Source of the DNA: Clostridia bacterium
GTDB taxonomy: Bacteria > Bacillota > Clostridia > Lachnospirales > Lachnospiraceae
Assembly (NCBI GenBank): GCA_003249225.1
Contig: QKJQ01000024.1
Coordinates: forward strand, 23,744-87,743
Length of the DNA: 64,000 nt
Direction: 5' to 3'
Below, in pieces: positions 9,222 through 18,588 of the stretch. Position numbers and translations under genes: made by a program. The notes under the pieces are model-generated. The model was not told the DNA's origin and searched no databases. It saw nothing but the letters and a program-made list of their open reading frames with translations. The number at the start of each line of letters is the position of its first letter. Position 1 is the stretch's first letter.

Positions 9222-9905
9222 CTATTCCTTCCTGTAAAGTTCGGTAAATGGCCCTTCCTGATATCCAACATAGATCGTCTCCGGATTCTTCTTTGAATAA
9301 TAGATATCTGCACCCAAAAGCCCGATACTATTGCTGAAATTAATTGTCGCAGTACTTTCTTCATAAATGACTTCACCGATTAATTCATATTCTAAGTCAG
9401 TGTCTATCTTATCAATCATTTGAAATCTCGCGGTATATAAAGTGTCATTTACCATAACGGAAGGATACCAATTGTCAGTAGCCTGTGTCTTTAGCTTCTC
9501 TGCAAGATTCCATCTGTGATATACCTCACCATACTGCTCACTTTCTGATTTTAGATAAATGATATCGCTTTGGCTTGTCGTATAGATTGCAAAACCAACA
9601 TAGGTGCTTATATTCGTTTCGAACGCCTTCTCCGGCAAGGTTTTATCTGCTGTTACAGTTGTGATTGTACCGGCTAGTGTAATCTCTTCCGGAACCACAT
9701 TGGTGCTTAAGTCTGCAGCTTGATAATACTTGTCATTGAAGAATACGGTAGGCCAATCTATCGCTGTCTCTGAATGACTGATTCTATCAGCTGAAAGATT
9801 CTTGTCCGATAGCTTCCTCTCATATTGAACTATGATAAAACATAATACAATTACAACAGTACATATGGCAGCACTAACGAAGATAATCGTTCTGTTTCTT
9901 TTCAT
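9222..9905 (-). CDS. Hypothetical membrane-anchored protein
   Basis: A 227-residue protein with one N-terminal transmembrane segment (IIFVSAAICTVVIVLCFIIV, residues 7-26) and a mostly extracytoplasmic remainder. Two similar segments are visible: DWPTVFFNDKYYQAADLSTN followed by VPEEITLAGTITTV, and NWYPSVMVNDTLYTARFQMI followed by DTDLEYELIGEVIYE. This suggests a duplicated small beta-rich domain of about 90 residues. Start confirmed by GGAGGTG upstream. It is the only intact gene inside the tRNA-associated element. No family recognised. Confidence 0.75.
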   Translation of the reverse strand: MKRNRTIIFVSAAICTVVIVLCFIIVQYERKLSDKNLSADRISHSETAIDWPTVFFNDKYYQAADLSTNVVPEEITLAGTITTVTADKTLPEKAFETNISTYVGFAIYTTSQSDIIYLKSESEQYGEVYHRWNLAEKLKTQATDNWYPSVMVNDTLYTARFQMIDKIDTDLEYELIGEVIYEESTATINFSNSIGLLGADIYYSKKNPETIYVGYQEGPFTELYRKE

Positions 9906-10126
9906 GAATACACCTCCTTGGGGTGTGATTACACTACATGCTTTATTACGGTTACTGAAATGTATATCGTATAGTATCTCTTTATGATATTATTGTTCAT
10001 TCTAATTTGTGCTTATTCCAGTAACCATAATTCAAAAAACACGAATTACTTTTAATCAGCTGTTGTGAAATAAGTACTCCCTTATACAGTAGTGTGTGTT
10101 ATGCAAGTTGGATTGTCAACAGTTTT

Positions 10127-10975
10127 CTAAACAACTTTTTTAAGGGTATTGATTCTATACCTCACCGGTGTTAAATATCCTAATGAAGAATGAATTCTGT
10201 GGTTGTTAAACCAGTTTACATTATCAGCCAATTCAATCTGAAAATGATACAAACTGGAAAAAGTCTGGTTCCTAACAAACTACGTTTTGATTATTTTAAA
10301 TGTTGCTTCTGCTACTGCATTATCATATGGACATCCTTTATGACTCAATTATCGTTTAATATCAAACGCTGCCAGGGTTTCATCAATGGTTTGATTTTTA
10401 AATTCATTCCCACGATCTGTGTGAAATATTTTATTGTCCTGCAGATTTCCTTTTACGGATTGGAACGCTTGCTTTACTAAATCGGCTGTTTTGTTTCGAC
10501 CTGAACTGAATCCAATGATTTCTCTGTTAAAGAGGTCAACGAGTACGCATATGTAGCTCCAGCTCATACCGACTCTGACATATGTTAAATCGCTTACGAC
10601 AACATTTCTAAACGATTGTTTACTAAATTGACGATCGACAACGTTTTCAATTTTTGATTCATTGCAAGTATCTTTTTGTGGACGGAACTGAGCAGTTGTA
10701 TAACTTGAAACAAGTCCTTCCTGCTTCATTATTCTGCCAATGCGGCGGCGTGAAGCTACGATATTTCTATCTTTTAAATCAGATTTGATTTTTCGTGTTC
10801 CGTAATTATTACGGCTCGCTTTAAATATATCAACTGTATTTTCTACCAATGCTGACTCGTCCGGTTTGCTTTTTGCTTCATAGTAAAAGGTACTCTTGGG
10901 GATTTGCAGGACTTTGCACATTGCTGACACAGAGTATTTGTGGGCATTTGCCTGGACCACTTTTACTTTCGTCAA
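10127..10975 (-). pseudogene. IS3-family transposase orfB, interrupted by in-frame stops
   Basis: An integrase-core (rve, DDE) transposase of the IS150-like group. The N-terminal part reads YSVSAMCKVLQIPKSTFYYE and RRIGRIMKQEGLVS; catalytic-domain motifs are VVVSDLTYVRV, FHTDRGNEFKNQTI and, beyond the stop, GCPYDNAVAEATFK. The frame stops at 10349 after FDIKR but continues in the same phase through LSHKGCPYDNAVAEA to a second stop after IIKT, then to HRIHSSLGYLTPV and a final stop at 10127-10129. Two nonsense codons make it inactive. The ends of the element could not be defined. Confidence 0.85.
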
Positions 10976-10982
10976 GAGAACT

Positions 10983-11275
10983 TTAGTTCTTTAATATCAG
11001 CGCTGCTTGTATTAAAATGTCGTTCTCCATTTTAAGCTATTGATTTTCCTTGCGAAGTTTTATCAGTTCGGCATCTTCCGCAGAACGATTATCTTTTCTT
11101 TAAAAGAACCACTGTTTTCCGCCTGGGCAATCCATTTATCAAGGAGAGAGCCTGCAATATCATATTCTCTAACGATATCACATTTTCGTTTGCCACCTCG
11201 GTAGAGGTCGACAACTTGCTGTTTAAATTCAGTTGTAAATGTACGATGGGGTTTTGGTTTTTTGTTTTGAGACAT
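10983..11275 (-). pseudogene. IS3-family transposase orfA (helix-turn-helix), frameshifted
   Basis: Starts with HRTFTTEFKQQVVDLYRGGK and EYDIAGSLLDKWI, a classic OrfA helix-turn-helix. After GSFKEK the frame slips; the expected continuation (RSAEDAELIKLRKEN, then LKMENDIL and AALILKN) is found in another frame up to 10983. It is disabled by this frameshift and a stop within the continuation. Together with the broken orfB, the copy cannot move itself. Confidence 0.8.
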
Positions 11276-11918
11276 GGGGCATCATCCTTTCTTTTATAAG
11301 ACTATAATATATGCCCTTAATATTTCTGTCTGGTTTATTGTAGCCCATCCAAATGCTGATTTCACACCACAAGAAAAAGCCTTTATTTATATTTTATACA
11401 GCTGCGGTGTAAGGCCTGCAGAAATGTACGCACTTACCCGATCTGATGTTGATCTAAAAAAGAAAGAGCTTACTATAAATAAAACTCTGATATTTTCTAA
11501 AGATGAATCTGCTCTTCCAAAAACAGATGCCGGTATTCGAACACTTCTGCTTACTGATTCAGTTGTTAAAGCTATAAAGGAGCTGTATGCAGTTAACTCT
11601 AGCATGATTCTTTTTTGTGACGAAAATGGTATGTATAAAACTCGCAGTGCTTATTATTGGATGTGGAACCAGGCAAAAAAAATCATCGGAAAACAAAAAT
11701 TAAAAGAAGCTCAGTCACCACTTACACAGTATACCTTTCGACATAACTTTTGCACTGAACTATATTATGCCGGAGTAAGTATGAAAGAAGCGCAAAGATT
11801 GATGGAACATAGTGATTATAGCATGATTATGAAAGTATATAGCCACCTTGATGCATCAAAAGAAAATACTCGCGAAAAACTCCAAAAGCTCTCCAATTTT
11901 GACTGTCATTTTGACTGA
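11274..11918 (+). pseudogene. Tyrosine integrase, C-terminal catalytic fragment
   Basis: Recognisable homology starts around 11317 and keeps only the catalytic domain. Arg I is in YSCGVRPAEMYAL, the beta-hairpin Lys in LPKTDAGIRTLLL, Arg II in YTFRHNFCTELYYAG, a His in LMEHSDYSM, and the nucleophile Tyr in VYSHLD. The usual His of the H-x-x-R box is Tyr here. The arm-binding and core-binding domains (about 170 residues) are absent, and the first 14 codons come from IS-adjacent DNA, so the gene was truncated by the IS3 insertion. Position and polarity next to tRNA-Leu fit the integrase of the element. Confidence 0.8.
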
Positions 11919-12003
11919 CACTCACTTCTGACTGTCATCTGACTGTCACTTTTTCTTCGAACCTCTGTTTGTTCCTACGCATTATGTAACTGCATAAAAA
12001 AAG

Positions 12004-12036
12004 AGCCAAAAACCAGTGTTTTCAATGGTTTTCAGC
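12004..12036 (-). terminator. Terminator of tRNA-Leu
   Basis: On the minus strand, AGC..AAAACCA pairs with TGGTTTT..GCT around an A-rich loop and is followed by CTCTTTTTTT. It lies 14 nt beyond the tRNA 3' end. Confidence 0.7.
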
Positions 12037-12049
12037 TATTTTAAAAGGA

Positions 12050-12133
12050 TGCAGTTGAGGGGACTTGAACCCCTACCCGGGAACCCGGACATGAACCTGA
12101 ATCATGCGCGTATGCCAATTCCGCCACAACTGC
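12050..12133 (-). tRNA. tRNA-Leu (anticodon CAG)
   Basis: Read on the minus strand, the acceptor strands GCAGTTG and CAACTGC pair perfectly, with discriminator A. The D arm is GGCGGAATTGGCATACGC. The anticodon stem CATGA/TCATG encloses TTCAGGT, giving anticodon CAG. A long variable arm (TGTCCGGGTTCCCGGGTA) marks a class II tRNA, and the T arm is GGGGTTCAAGTCCCC. The CCA end is not encoded. Its 3' half is duplicated at 8981-9007 as an attachment site. Confidence 0.96.
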
Positions 12134-12233
12134 TTATCGCGTCTCACATTCGTTCTTCCCATGATCAGAATGAACGAAATGGTTGGCTCTGCAAGGTACT
12201 TTAGCTATGAAAAACCTTGCTGACGTATCTATG

Positions 12234-12262
12234 ATAATACCATCTTCCGTTCATTCTGTCAA
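12234..12262 (-). promoter_or_regulatory. Promoter for tRNA-Leu
   Basis: On the minus strand, TTGACA (12262-12257), a 17-bp spacer and TATTAT (12239-12234). The start would be near 12227, giving a leader of about 94 nt. The rest of 12134-12399 shows nothing else recognisable. Confidence 0.7.
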
Positions 12263-12399
12263 CTGGAAATTGTATCAATTACACATTCAAATCAAATATT
12301 CCTTGATTAAACTTTTACCGAATCATTCCTCAATTCATCCTTATAGATTATGCCTGCATAACCTTCAATCATTCCATGCTTCAGTTACTCTCTGTGTCC

Positions 12400-13581
12400 C
12401 TATTCCATCAGATCCTTCAGAAACGATGTACCTGAGATCTTCTGCGGTACTCCAAAATACTCCAGTATGGTCGCTCCGATGTCTGCATACGTCGGTCTGG
12501 TTCCAAGGTTGTTGTCAGCTTTTACCTTCTTACCATAAGCCACCAACGGAATGTATTCTCTGGAGTGGTCTGTCGACGGTGTGGATGGGTCACATCCATG
12601 GTCTGCCGTGATCATTAAGACGTCATCTTCTTTTAAAAGTGCTAGGATTCTGGGCAGCTGCTCGTCGAAGTAGGTCAGTGCTTTGGCATAGCCTTCCACG
12701 TCATTCCGGTGTCCATAGATCATGTCAAAGTCCACAAGATTCGTAAAACATAATCCTTCGAATTCTTTCTGCATCCAGTCAATGGTAAGTTCGATGCCCT
12801 CTGCATTGCTGTGGCTTCTCACATACTCTGTAATTCCGCTCTCGGCAAAGATATCAATGATTTTGCCGATCGACAGGACATCGAGTCCGGCATCCTTCAG
12901 CTGTGTCAGTATCGTATGTCCCGGTGGCACCAGCGAATAGTCATGACGATCAGCAGTACGCTGAAAGTCCGGATAAACACCGGTAAATGGTCTTGCGATT
13001 ACACGTCCTACACCATATTCACCAACACAGAGCTCTCTTGCGATCTCACAGTACCGGTACAGCTCCTGTAATGGTACGATATCATTATGAGCTGCAATCT
13101 GAAGAACACTGTCTGCGGATGTATAGACGATCAGCGCTCCGGTCTCCACATGCTCTTTCCCGTAATCACGGATAACATCTGTGCCGGAATAAGGTAGGTT
13201 GCACAGGATCTTTCTTCCTGTCTTTTCTTCCAGTTTATCAAGTAACTCTTTGGGAAAGCCTTCCGGAAAGGTCGGCAGTGGTTTTTCAGAAATCAATCCT
13301 GCAATCTCCCAGTGTCCTACGGTCGTATCTTTTCCACGTGATTTTTCTGCCAGTCTTGCATAGGTACCTTCCGGCTTTTGGGTAACAGAATGTACCATAG
13401 CTCTAACTTCGTCTAATCCATCAATATGAAATAATCCTAATCGTTCCATGTTTGGCATGGAAAATGCTTTGCTGGTTGCCGCGGCACGAATTGTGTTGCT
13501 GCCTTCATCACCAAAATCAGCAGCATCCGGCAATTCGCCAACACCAACACTGTCAAGAACAATAATAAACACTCGTTTCAT
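12400..13581 (-). CDS. deoB: Phosphopentomutase
   Basis: A 393-residue cytoplasmic enzyme that interconverts (deoxy)ribose 1-phosphate and 5-phosphate in nucleoside salvage. It belongs to the alkaline phosphatase superfamily. Metal-binding motifs are visible: FIIVLDSVGVGELPDA at the N-terminus, GKDTTVGHWE carrying the phosphorylated Thr, and MITADHGCDPSTPSTDHSRE near the C-terminus. Start chosen at 13581 (MKRVFIIVLD), behind GAGG; the frame runs 32 codons further upstream without support, and the shorter form has the family length. It lies after a repeat-rich spacer downstream of the large exported protein gene. No other deo gene is adjacent. Confidence 0.95.
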   Translation of the reverse strand: MKRVFIIVLDSVGVGELPDAADFGDEGSNTIRAAATSKAFSMPNMERLGLFHIDGLDEVRAMVHSVTQKPEGTYARLAEKSRGKDTTVGHWEIAGLISEKPLPTFPEGFPKELLDKLEEKTGRKILCNLPYSGTDVIRDYGKEHVETGALIVYTSADSVLQIAAHNDIVPLQELYRYCEIARELCVGEYGVGRVIARPFTGVYPDFQRTADRHDYSLVPPGHTILTQLKDAGLDVLSIGKIIDIFAESGITEYVRSHSNAEGIELTIDWMQKEFEGLCFTNLVDFDMIYGHRNDVEGYAKALTYFDEQLPRILALLKEDDVLMITADHGCDPSTPSTDHSREYIPLVAYGKKVKADNNLGTRPTYADIGATILEYFGVPQKISGTSFLKDLME

Positions 13582-13718
13582 ATAGCTATCCTCGTTTCTG
13601 CACTGCTCTTTAGCACATTTTACTTTGTACAGCAGTGCCTGTACAAAGCTTGATTTTTCTAGGGATACTTGTAACAATCCTTATATAACCATTCGCATCT
13701 ATAAATTGTTGCCTTCTG

Positions 13719-13812
13719 CATATACCTTTGTATTTCTTGTACCTCAGCACGTCTATGTACCTCAACGCCTCAATATACCTATGTACTTCTATATACCTTT
13801 GTACTTCTATGT
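13719..13812. repeat. Imperfect short tandem repeats between deoB and the exported C39-like gene
   Basis: About five degenerate units around the consensus TATACCTATGTACTTCTA (for example 13719-13737, 13772-13790 and 13791-13810). They sit in the intergenic region upstream of deoB and downstream of the gene at 13835. No coding sense and no strong stem-loop seen. Confidence 0.5.
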
Positions 13813-13834
13813 GTCACTGTTTCCACAGAACTGC

Positions 13835-16381
13835 TTACTCTATATAGCTGTAAAATCTGTTGCCACTTTCTTCAAATAACGCTTCTGCTTCTTCCAGCGA
13901 CAAGGTCCTTGCTTTCCCGGCATCCGGATCAATAAAAGAAATCTCTGATGAGCTATACGCATAAATCAAAACCGTATCCGTAGAATTAATGACTGCGAGC
14001 ACCGGTCTGCGCTGATAGATGTAATACAGCGCCTCATCCATTGTAATTCCTTTTAAATTCACTGGTGTGATATTTATATAATCTTTGAGCCAGTCACCTA
14101 TGGATTTTTCTTCAAATGTAAAGGAAGAGGTGTCCACATCCAGACTTTTATAAGCTAACAGCATTTTTATGGATGCCTGAAGGCTGGTCATTGAGGTTCC
14201 ACTGTAATATGGTGTAATCTCACTGATCGTACGGGATTTTCCTTTAACGCCACGTTCCCATACAATCAGACCGTTGCTTTCAATGACAGCACCAACTCCT
14301 TCGTCACCGTCAGCAAGCCTTATTGCTTCCGATGCATCCGTTGTTACCAGCATGATCTTACCAAAAGAGCAGGTCATGTATTGTGTCGCTCTGGTTTCGG
14401 ATTCCGTTATGCGTACTGTCGTATCTTCTTCCAGTACTGTATTCACCGTCATAGCAACGGTTGGAATGGATTCGATCTTATAGTTAGCCGGGAAACTGAT
14501 GTAATACTCCGTCAGACACTGATCTGTAACTCGTGTCGTCAGATATACCTGAGTTGAGGTTGTCGTCGTGCGGTTCAGAATAGCTTCCGAATCTATTGTC
14601 TCATAAGATAATTCTAAAGAGTTGCGCTTCTGTACCCGGTTCAACGTTATTACATTCCCACTTACCGATGCATCTGTTATGTAGATACCTTCTTTTTCAT
14701 ATTCCTTAAGTACATTTCCATCAAAATCTATGATGGCAACCTTATACATCGGAATGGTCGATGTTCCATCTGCATTCTTTATAATATCCGCAGTTTTTGC
14801 CACACCATAGATTATGTTCTCATCGATCTTACCAAGGACCCGGATCACTTCATCTTCACCGACTGTTATAGCATCCTTCGAGCCATCTTCAAGATTCGTG
14901 ATCAGAATGCTCTTTGATTTCGTATCATCTTCGGTCTGCTGCCACGCTGCTTTTTCTTTTGTTTTTGAGAAAATGATATTATCTTCCGGAACATTTTCCT
15001 CCAGAATACTAAATTCTTTTGTCGTCAGATTATAGGTATAGATCGTATCATAGATTGTGATGTACAGAAGGTCATATTCATTCATGAAGATAAATGAATT
15101 CTTCTGCGCCTGCATGATCTGGTACGTCGTTGACATCGGGAAGTAAGCCTTCTCCTCGATTCGGTCTTCACTTTTATAATACCGGTACAGTACAATTCCG
15201 ACCCTGCCCTCGTATTCTCCGCGGTTCATATAGCCGTATGCAACAAAATCAATGTTCCCGTTGTCATCCATCCGCAGGATTTCAATATCGCTGTTGTCAT
15301 AAAGATCGAGAAGATAATTCCCCGGTTCACGGAAGCTGAACACATTCGTCATTGTATTTTCTGCATAATCATAGCTCCAGAGCTCATGACTGCGAACAAA
15401 AGAAATGTACTTATTGTTGTTGGAGGTGAAGATCTCCATATTCGTATCATTTGTTATTCCTATTTTCAGATCCGCAGCTGAAAGACTTGTCAGATCGACG
15501 TCATAAAGTGCTTCCATTGTCCGCTCATAGTTGTAAAGGTAGGTCCGGATCTCGGTATAAAGAAAACGGAAATTCTCTGTAACCGTATAATACTCGATTC
15601 CGCTTCCCGTCTGCACCGAAACAATATAGTTCAGTACAACGGAAGCCGATCCGTCATAATAATCTGTGATTGTTGGCACCATCTCATAAACAACAGTCGG
15701 TGCCAGAGTTCCCCAACTTACCATATCCCAGTTCGAATAGATATCAACTTTGGCAAAGGAAGAGGTATCCGAGTTTGACTTTGTCTCAAGATTCTTTTGA
15801 ATCAGTTCTTCATTCTCCTTGAGCAAAGCACTGTTGTGGAACCACTCCACATAGTCAAGCTTTTCTGTGAGGTAACCGCCGCTGTACATCTTCAGCCTTG
15901 TATAATAATAGATTCGCTTACTGGTATTTGTAATTAATGTGATCCGAACAGCATACTCAGCGCCTTCTGTCATCGGATTCTGAATCTTGATCTTTGCTGT
16001 CTTCCTGTTATCCTCTATGCTAAGCGCACTAATCGTTCCGGATTCAAAGAGATTTCCTGTCTGGACATCGTAGATCTCATACTTCATCCTTCGGACAACA
16101 CTTTCATTCTCAGTAATCAGCAGGGTAAATGTCTGGTCAGATGTTAACGGAGTGATGGTCTCCCTGATCTGCATTTCATCAAGATTTGAGGTATAACCGT
16201 ATAAAAGGTTCACTTCCTCGTCATTAATGAGCATGGATATGTTCGGCAGCGTCGCATCGCTCATTTCTGTGGTGTCTTTCGTAATATCAAAACTCTGTAC
16301 CGTGAGATAATTCTTGCTGAAGTAGGTCAGCGAACAAATAAATATCACCAATAAGAGAAGAATCCTGTATCGAATCTTCAT
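13835..16381 (-). CDS. Large exported protein with degenerate C39-peptidase-like C-terminus
   Basis: An 848-residue protein with one N-terminal membrane segment (ILLLLVIFICSLTYF). A long extracytoplasmic region follows, with beta-propeller-like strand patterns around residues 290-560 (LWSYDYAENTMTNVFSF, YTYNLTTKEFSIL and similar). The last 120 residues resemble a C39-like cysteine-peptidase domain: YYSGTSMTSLQASIKMLLAY, then PVLAVINSTDTVLIYAYSS and FIDPDAG. In active C39 proteins the first motif holds the catalytic Cys and the second the His; here those positions look like Ser and Thr, so it is probably a non-catalytic binding domain. Start at 16381 follows AAGGGATGCC. It lies 27 nt after the methyltransferase gene, so probably an operon. 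Function unknown. Confidence 0.75.
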   Translation of the reverse strand: MKIRYRILLLLVIFICSLTYFSKNYLTVQSFDITKDTTEMSDATLPNISMLINDEEVNLLYGYTSNLDEMQIRETITPLTSDQTFTLLITENESVVRRMKYEIYDVQTGNLFESGTISALSIEDNRKTAKIKIQNPMTEGAEYAVRITLITNTSKRIYYYTRLKMYSGGYLTEKLDYVEWFHNSALLKENEELIQKNLETKSNSDTSSFAKVDIYSNWDMVSWGTLAPTVVYEMVPTITDYYDGSASVVLNYIVSVQTGSGIEYYTVTENFRFLYTEIRTYLYNYERTMEALYDVDLTSLSAADLKIGITNDTNMEIFTSNNNKYISFVRSHELWSYDYAENTMTNVFSFREPGNYLLDLYDNSDIEILRMDDNGNIDFVAYGYMNRGEYEGRVGIVLYRYYKSEDRIEEKAYFPMSTTYQIMQAQKNSFIFMNEYDLLYITIYDTIYTYNLTTKEFSILEENVPEDNIIFSKTKEKAAWQQTEDDTKSKSILITNLEDGSKDAITVGEDEVIRVLGKIDENIIYGVAKTADIIKNADGTSTIPMYKVAIIDFDGNVLKEYEKEGIYITDASVSGNVITLNRVQKRNSLELSYETIDSEAILNRTTTTSTQVYLTTRVTDQCLTEYYISFPANYKIESIPTVAMTVNTVLEEDTTVRITESETRATQYMTCSFGKIMLVTTDASEAIRLADGDEGVGAVIESNGLIVWERGVKGKSRTISEITPYYSGTSMTSLQASIKMLLAYKSLDVDTSSFTFEEKSIGDWLKDYINITPVNLKGITMDEALYYIYQRRPVLAVINSTDTVLIYAYSSSEISFIDPDAGKARTLSLEEAEALFEESGNRFYSYIE

Positions 16382-16408
16382 GGCATCCCTTTCTAATCAA
16401 TTAATTTT

Positions 16409-17695
16409 TTACCGGTTAACGATCCCTGCTCCCTCTTCATCCTCCAGCAAAAGTGCCGCCAGCATCGGATTCAGTGAAAGTCGGTTCACAACTTCCCGAT
16501 ATTCTTTGATCTTTTCCTTTGATTTACCTGAATTACCGCTCTTGACCGCACGAATCAGCAGATTCTTCGGCGTATGCGACATATCGATGAACTCCAGGAT
16601 CTGTACCTTATAACCAAAACACTCGAGCAATTCTGCACGAAGCGAATCTGTCATAAGGGCTGCCATTCGTTCTTTCATGATTCCGTGCTTTAAAAATGGT
16701 CTGACACTGTCTTCTTCGTCCAGTTTATCCGCTGTCAGCTGGCCATTGATCTCATGCTGGCAGCAAGGAACCGACAAGATGACCTTCGCTCCCCAGGTGA
16801 CTGCCCTGTGCAATGCAAAGTCCGTTGCAGTATCACAGGCATGAAGGGTAACAACCATGTCAACTTTCGTATCTCCGTAATAATTCGCAATATCTCCCTG
16901 CAGGAAATTAAGCGATTCATAACCATACCGATCCGCTAAAGACTGGCAGTTCTCTATGACTTCTGCTTTCAGATCGAGGCCGGTTATGGTAACGTTCCGA
17001 CCAAGCTTTTCGTGCAGATAATAATACATGGCAAAGGTGAGATAGGACTTCCCGCATCCAAAATCCAGAATACGTATATTATCTTTTCCTTCAAGCACCG
17101 GAAGAACATCTTCTATGAATTCCAGGAAGCGGTTCATCTGACGAAACTTGTCGTATTTTGCCTTAACGACTTTTCCTTCCGCTGTCATGATTCCAAGATC
17201 CTGCATGAATGGGATTTTTGTCCCTTCTTCCAACAGATACTTCTTGGTTCTGTTATGGTCAGCAATCGTGACCATTTCATTCGTCTGCTTCTTCTTAACC
17301 TTTATGGTAGCCTTACCCTTCTTCGTAAAGAGCATGGTCACCTGCGCATCCTGGTGGTTAATCTCGACTTGCTTCAGCATGGATGGAAGCCATTCAAGAC
17401 ATTGATTTAAAAGTTCCTGCTTTGTCATATTATTGTGAAATACCTGTGTGCCGCGAAAGCTTTCCGCCTGGAAATAAAGTGTTTCCTTTAGCAGAACAGG
17501 CCTGATCTTCACTTTCTTTATCTGATCCGGCTGCTTTGCATTACTAAGGATCATCCATTCCAGCTGTTCATTGCAATAGGTATCAAGTGTTTTCAGCACC
17601 TGTGGATCGTTCGTCTGATTCGGATCATTCTCCTTTGCTGCTGGTTCTTTGTTTATTCTTATATTATTTATTGTTTTATCATTGTTCTGGCTCAT
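16409..17695 (-). CDS. SAM-dependent methyltransferase (Methyltransf_32-like)
   Basis: A 428-residue protein. An N-terminal region of about 180 residues contains KKQTNEMVTIADHNRTKKYL. A Rossmann methyltransferase domain follows: SAM loop ILDFGCGKSYLTFAMYYYL, acidic motif ITGLDLKAEVIENC, then VVTLHACDTATDFAL and VILSVPCCQHEI. The CC in the last motif and the preceding HACDTATD are typical of the family found in bacterial proteins and eukaryotic tRNA methyltransferases such as Trm13. RNA is the likely substrate by family resemblance; not proven here. Its stop is 27 nt before the start of the exported protein gene. Confidence 0.8.
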   Translation of the reverse strand: MSQNNDKTINNIRINKEPAAKENDPNQTNDPQVLKTLDTYCNEQLEWMILSNAKQPDQIKKVKIRPVLLKETLYFQAESFRGTQVFHNNMTKQELLNQCLEWLPSMLKQVEINHQDAQVTMLFTKKGKATIKVKKKQTNEMVTIADHNRTKKYLLEEGTKIPFMQDLGIMTAEGKVVKAKYDKFRQMNRFLEFIEDVLPVLEGKDNIRILDFGCGKSYLTFAMYYYLHEKLGRNVTITGLDLKAEVIENCQSLADRYGYESLNFLQGDIANYYGDTKVDMVVTLHACDTATDFALHRAVTWGAKVILSVPCCQHEINGQLTADKLDEEDSVRPFLKHGIMKERMAALMTDSLRAELLECFGYKVQILEFIDMSHTPKNLLIRAVKSGNSGKSKEKIKEYREVVNRLSLNPMLAALLLEDEEGAGIVNR

Positions 17696-17908
17696 ACATA
17701 TCCCTGAATTCTTAGATTATTTGTTTATTATTGTACCTTTTTTTCCTGTAAACTTCAACCGATTTCCTGTACATTGATTTTTTCTTGTGGTAGTATAGAA
17801 ATAAGAACAAAGAATGTATTGCTGTTCATTCTTCGCGCTGAACACAGGAAAATGAAAACGTGAAGGAAATTGTTATTCTTTCACACGAATGGAGGAAGAT
17901 TGATTGAT

Positions 17909-18322
17909 ATGAAAGAGGATTGTATATTTTGTAAACTGGCAAATGGAGTATTTGACACCGTGACGGTGTATGAAGATGAGGATTTTCGTGCCATTATGGA
18001 TATTGCACCGGCAGCAAAAGGACACGTATTGCTGCTTCCAAAAGAACACATGGCCGATCTGCTTGAAATGGATGAAAATGTTGCAAATAAGGCACTTCCG
18101 ATACTGCAGAAAATTGCAAATGCAATGAAAGAAGAATTCAGATGCGATGGCATTAACATGCTGCAGAATAATGGTAAAGCTGCCGGACAGACCGTATTTC
18201 ATCTGCATTTTCACCTGATTCCACGATATGATGAAGACCATGTCATACTTCCCTGGAAGACGCTTTCCTATGAAGAAGGTGAGGCTCTTGCCGTTGCCAA
18301 TTCTATAAAAAAACATCTGTAA
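17909..18322 (+). CDS. HIT-family nucleotide hydrolase/transferase
   Basis: A 137-residue histidine-triad protein. The catalytic triad is H98-L-H100-F-H102 in FHLHFHLIPR. An N-terminal zinc pair C-I-F-C (residues 5 and 8) matches the Hint/HinT group that hydrolyses AMP-lysine-type adenylates. Start set at ATG 17909 after GGAGG; a TTG at 17900 in the same frame has closer spacing and could be used, while the longer frame from 17870 lacks a ribosome site. It is divergent from the methyltransferase gene and convergent with murG. It appears monocistronic. Confidence 0.88.
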   Translation: MKEDCIFCKLANGVFDTVTVYEDEDFRAIMDIAPAAKGHVLLLPKEHMADLLEMDENVANKALPILQKIANAMKEEFRCDGINMLQNNGKAAGQTVFHLHFHLIPRYDEDHVILPWKTLSYEEGEALAVANSIKKHL

Positions 18323-18392
18323 CTTCTGGTTAAACATAGCTTAAGAATACAGGATAGCTTCCTTGCTGTCTTACTTATCACAAAAGTATCTC

Positions 18393-18442
18393 AAAAAAGG
18401 TGCTGTTTCATGATTAGAATCGAATCACTGGACAGCACCTTT
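18393..18442. terminator. Bidirectional terminator between HIT and murG genes
   Basis: An 11-bp perfect stem (18396-18406 with 18432-18442), with an A-run on the left and T on the right. It can stop both converging transcripts. The following 18480-18600 is a C/T-rich stretch with repeated TTCCTGTTTC-like units running into the end of murG. Confidence 0.8.
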
Positions 18443-18588
18443 AATAACATTTCATAACTATATATTCTTGTAATATTGGCTTTTTCTTTTGTTACTTTAC
18501 TGTAAAACTGTTATTACTTTTCCTTTTGTTTCTTCATTTTTCTTCCTGTTTCCTCTTGTTGATTCCTGTTTCTTCCTGCTTCTTCCTA

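Larger units (their letters stand above)
9008..12049. mobile_element. Decayed integrative element inserted at tRNA-Leu(CAG)
   Basis: About 3.0 kb between the 27-bp tRNA-derived repeats. It contains one hypothetical exported or membrane protein gene, a degenerate IS3-family element and the C-terminal part of a tyrosine integrase whose stop lies about 130 bp from the tRNA 3' end. No replication, conjugation or phage structural genes remain, so this is a remnant. The stretch 9008-9221 has no intact gene; minus-strand fragments such as KERAEALKRFIVNIAKATAA hint at a decayed coding region. 9906-10126 shows nothing recognisable. Confidence 0.7.
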
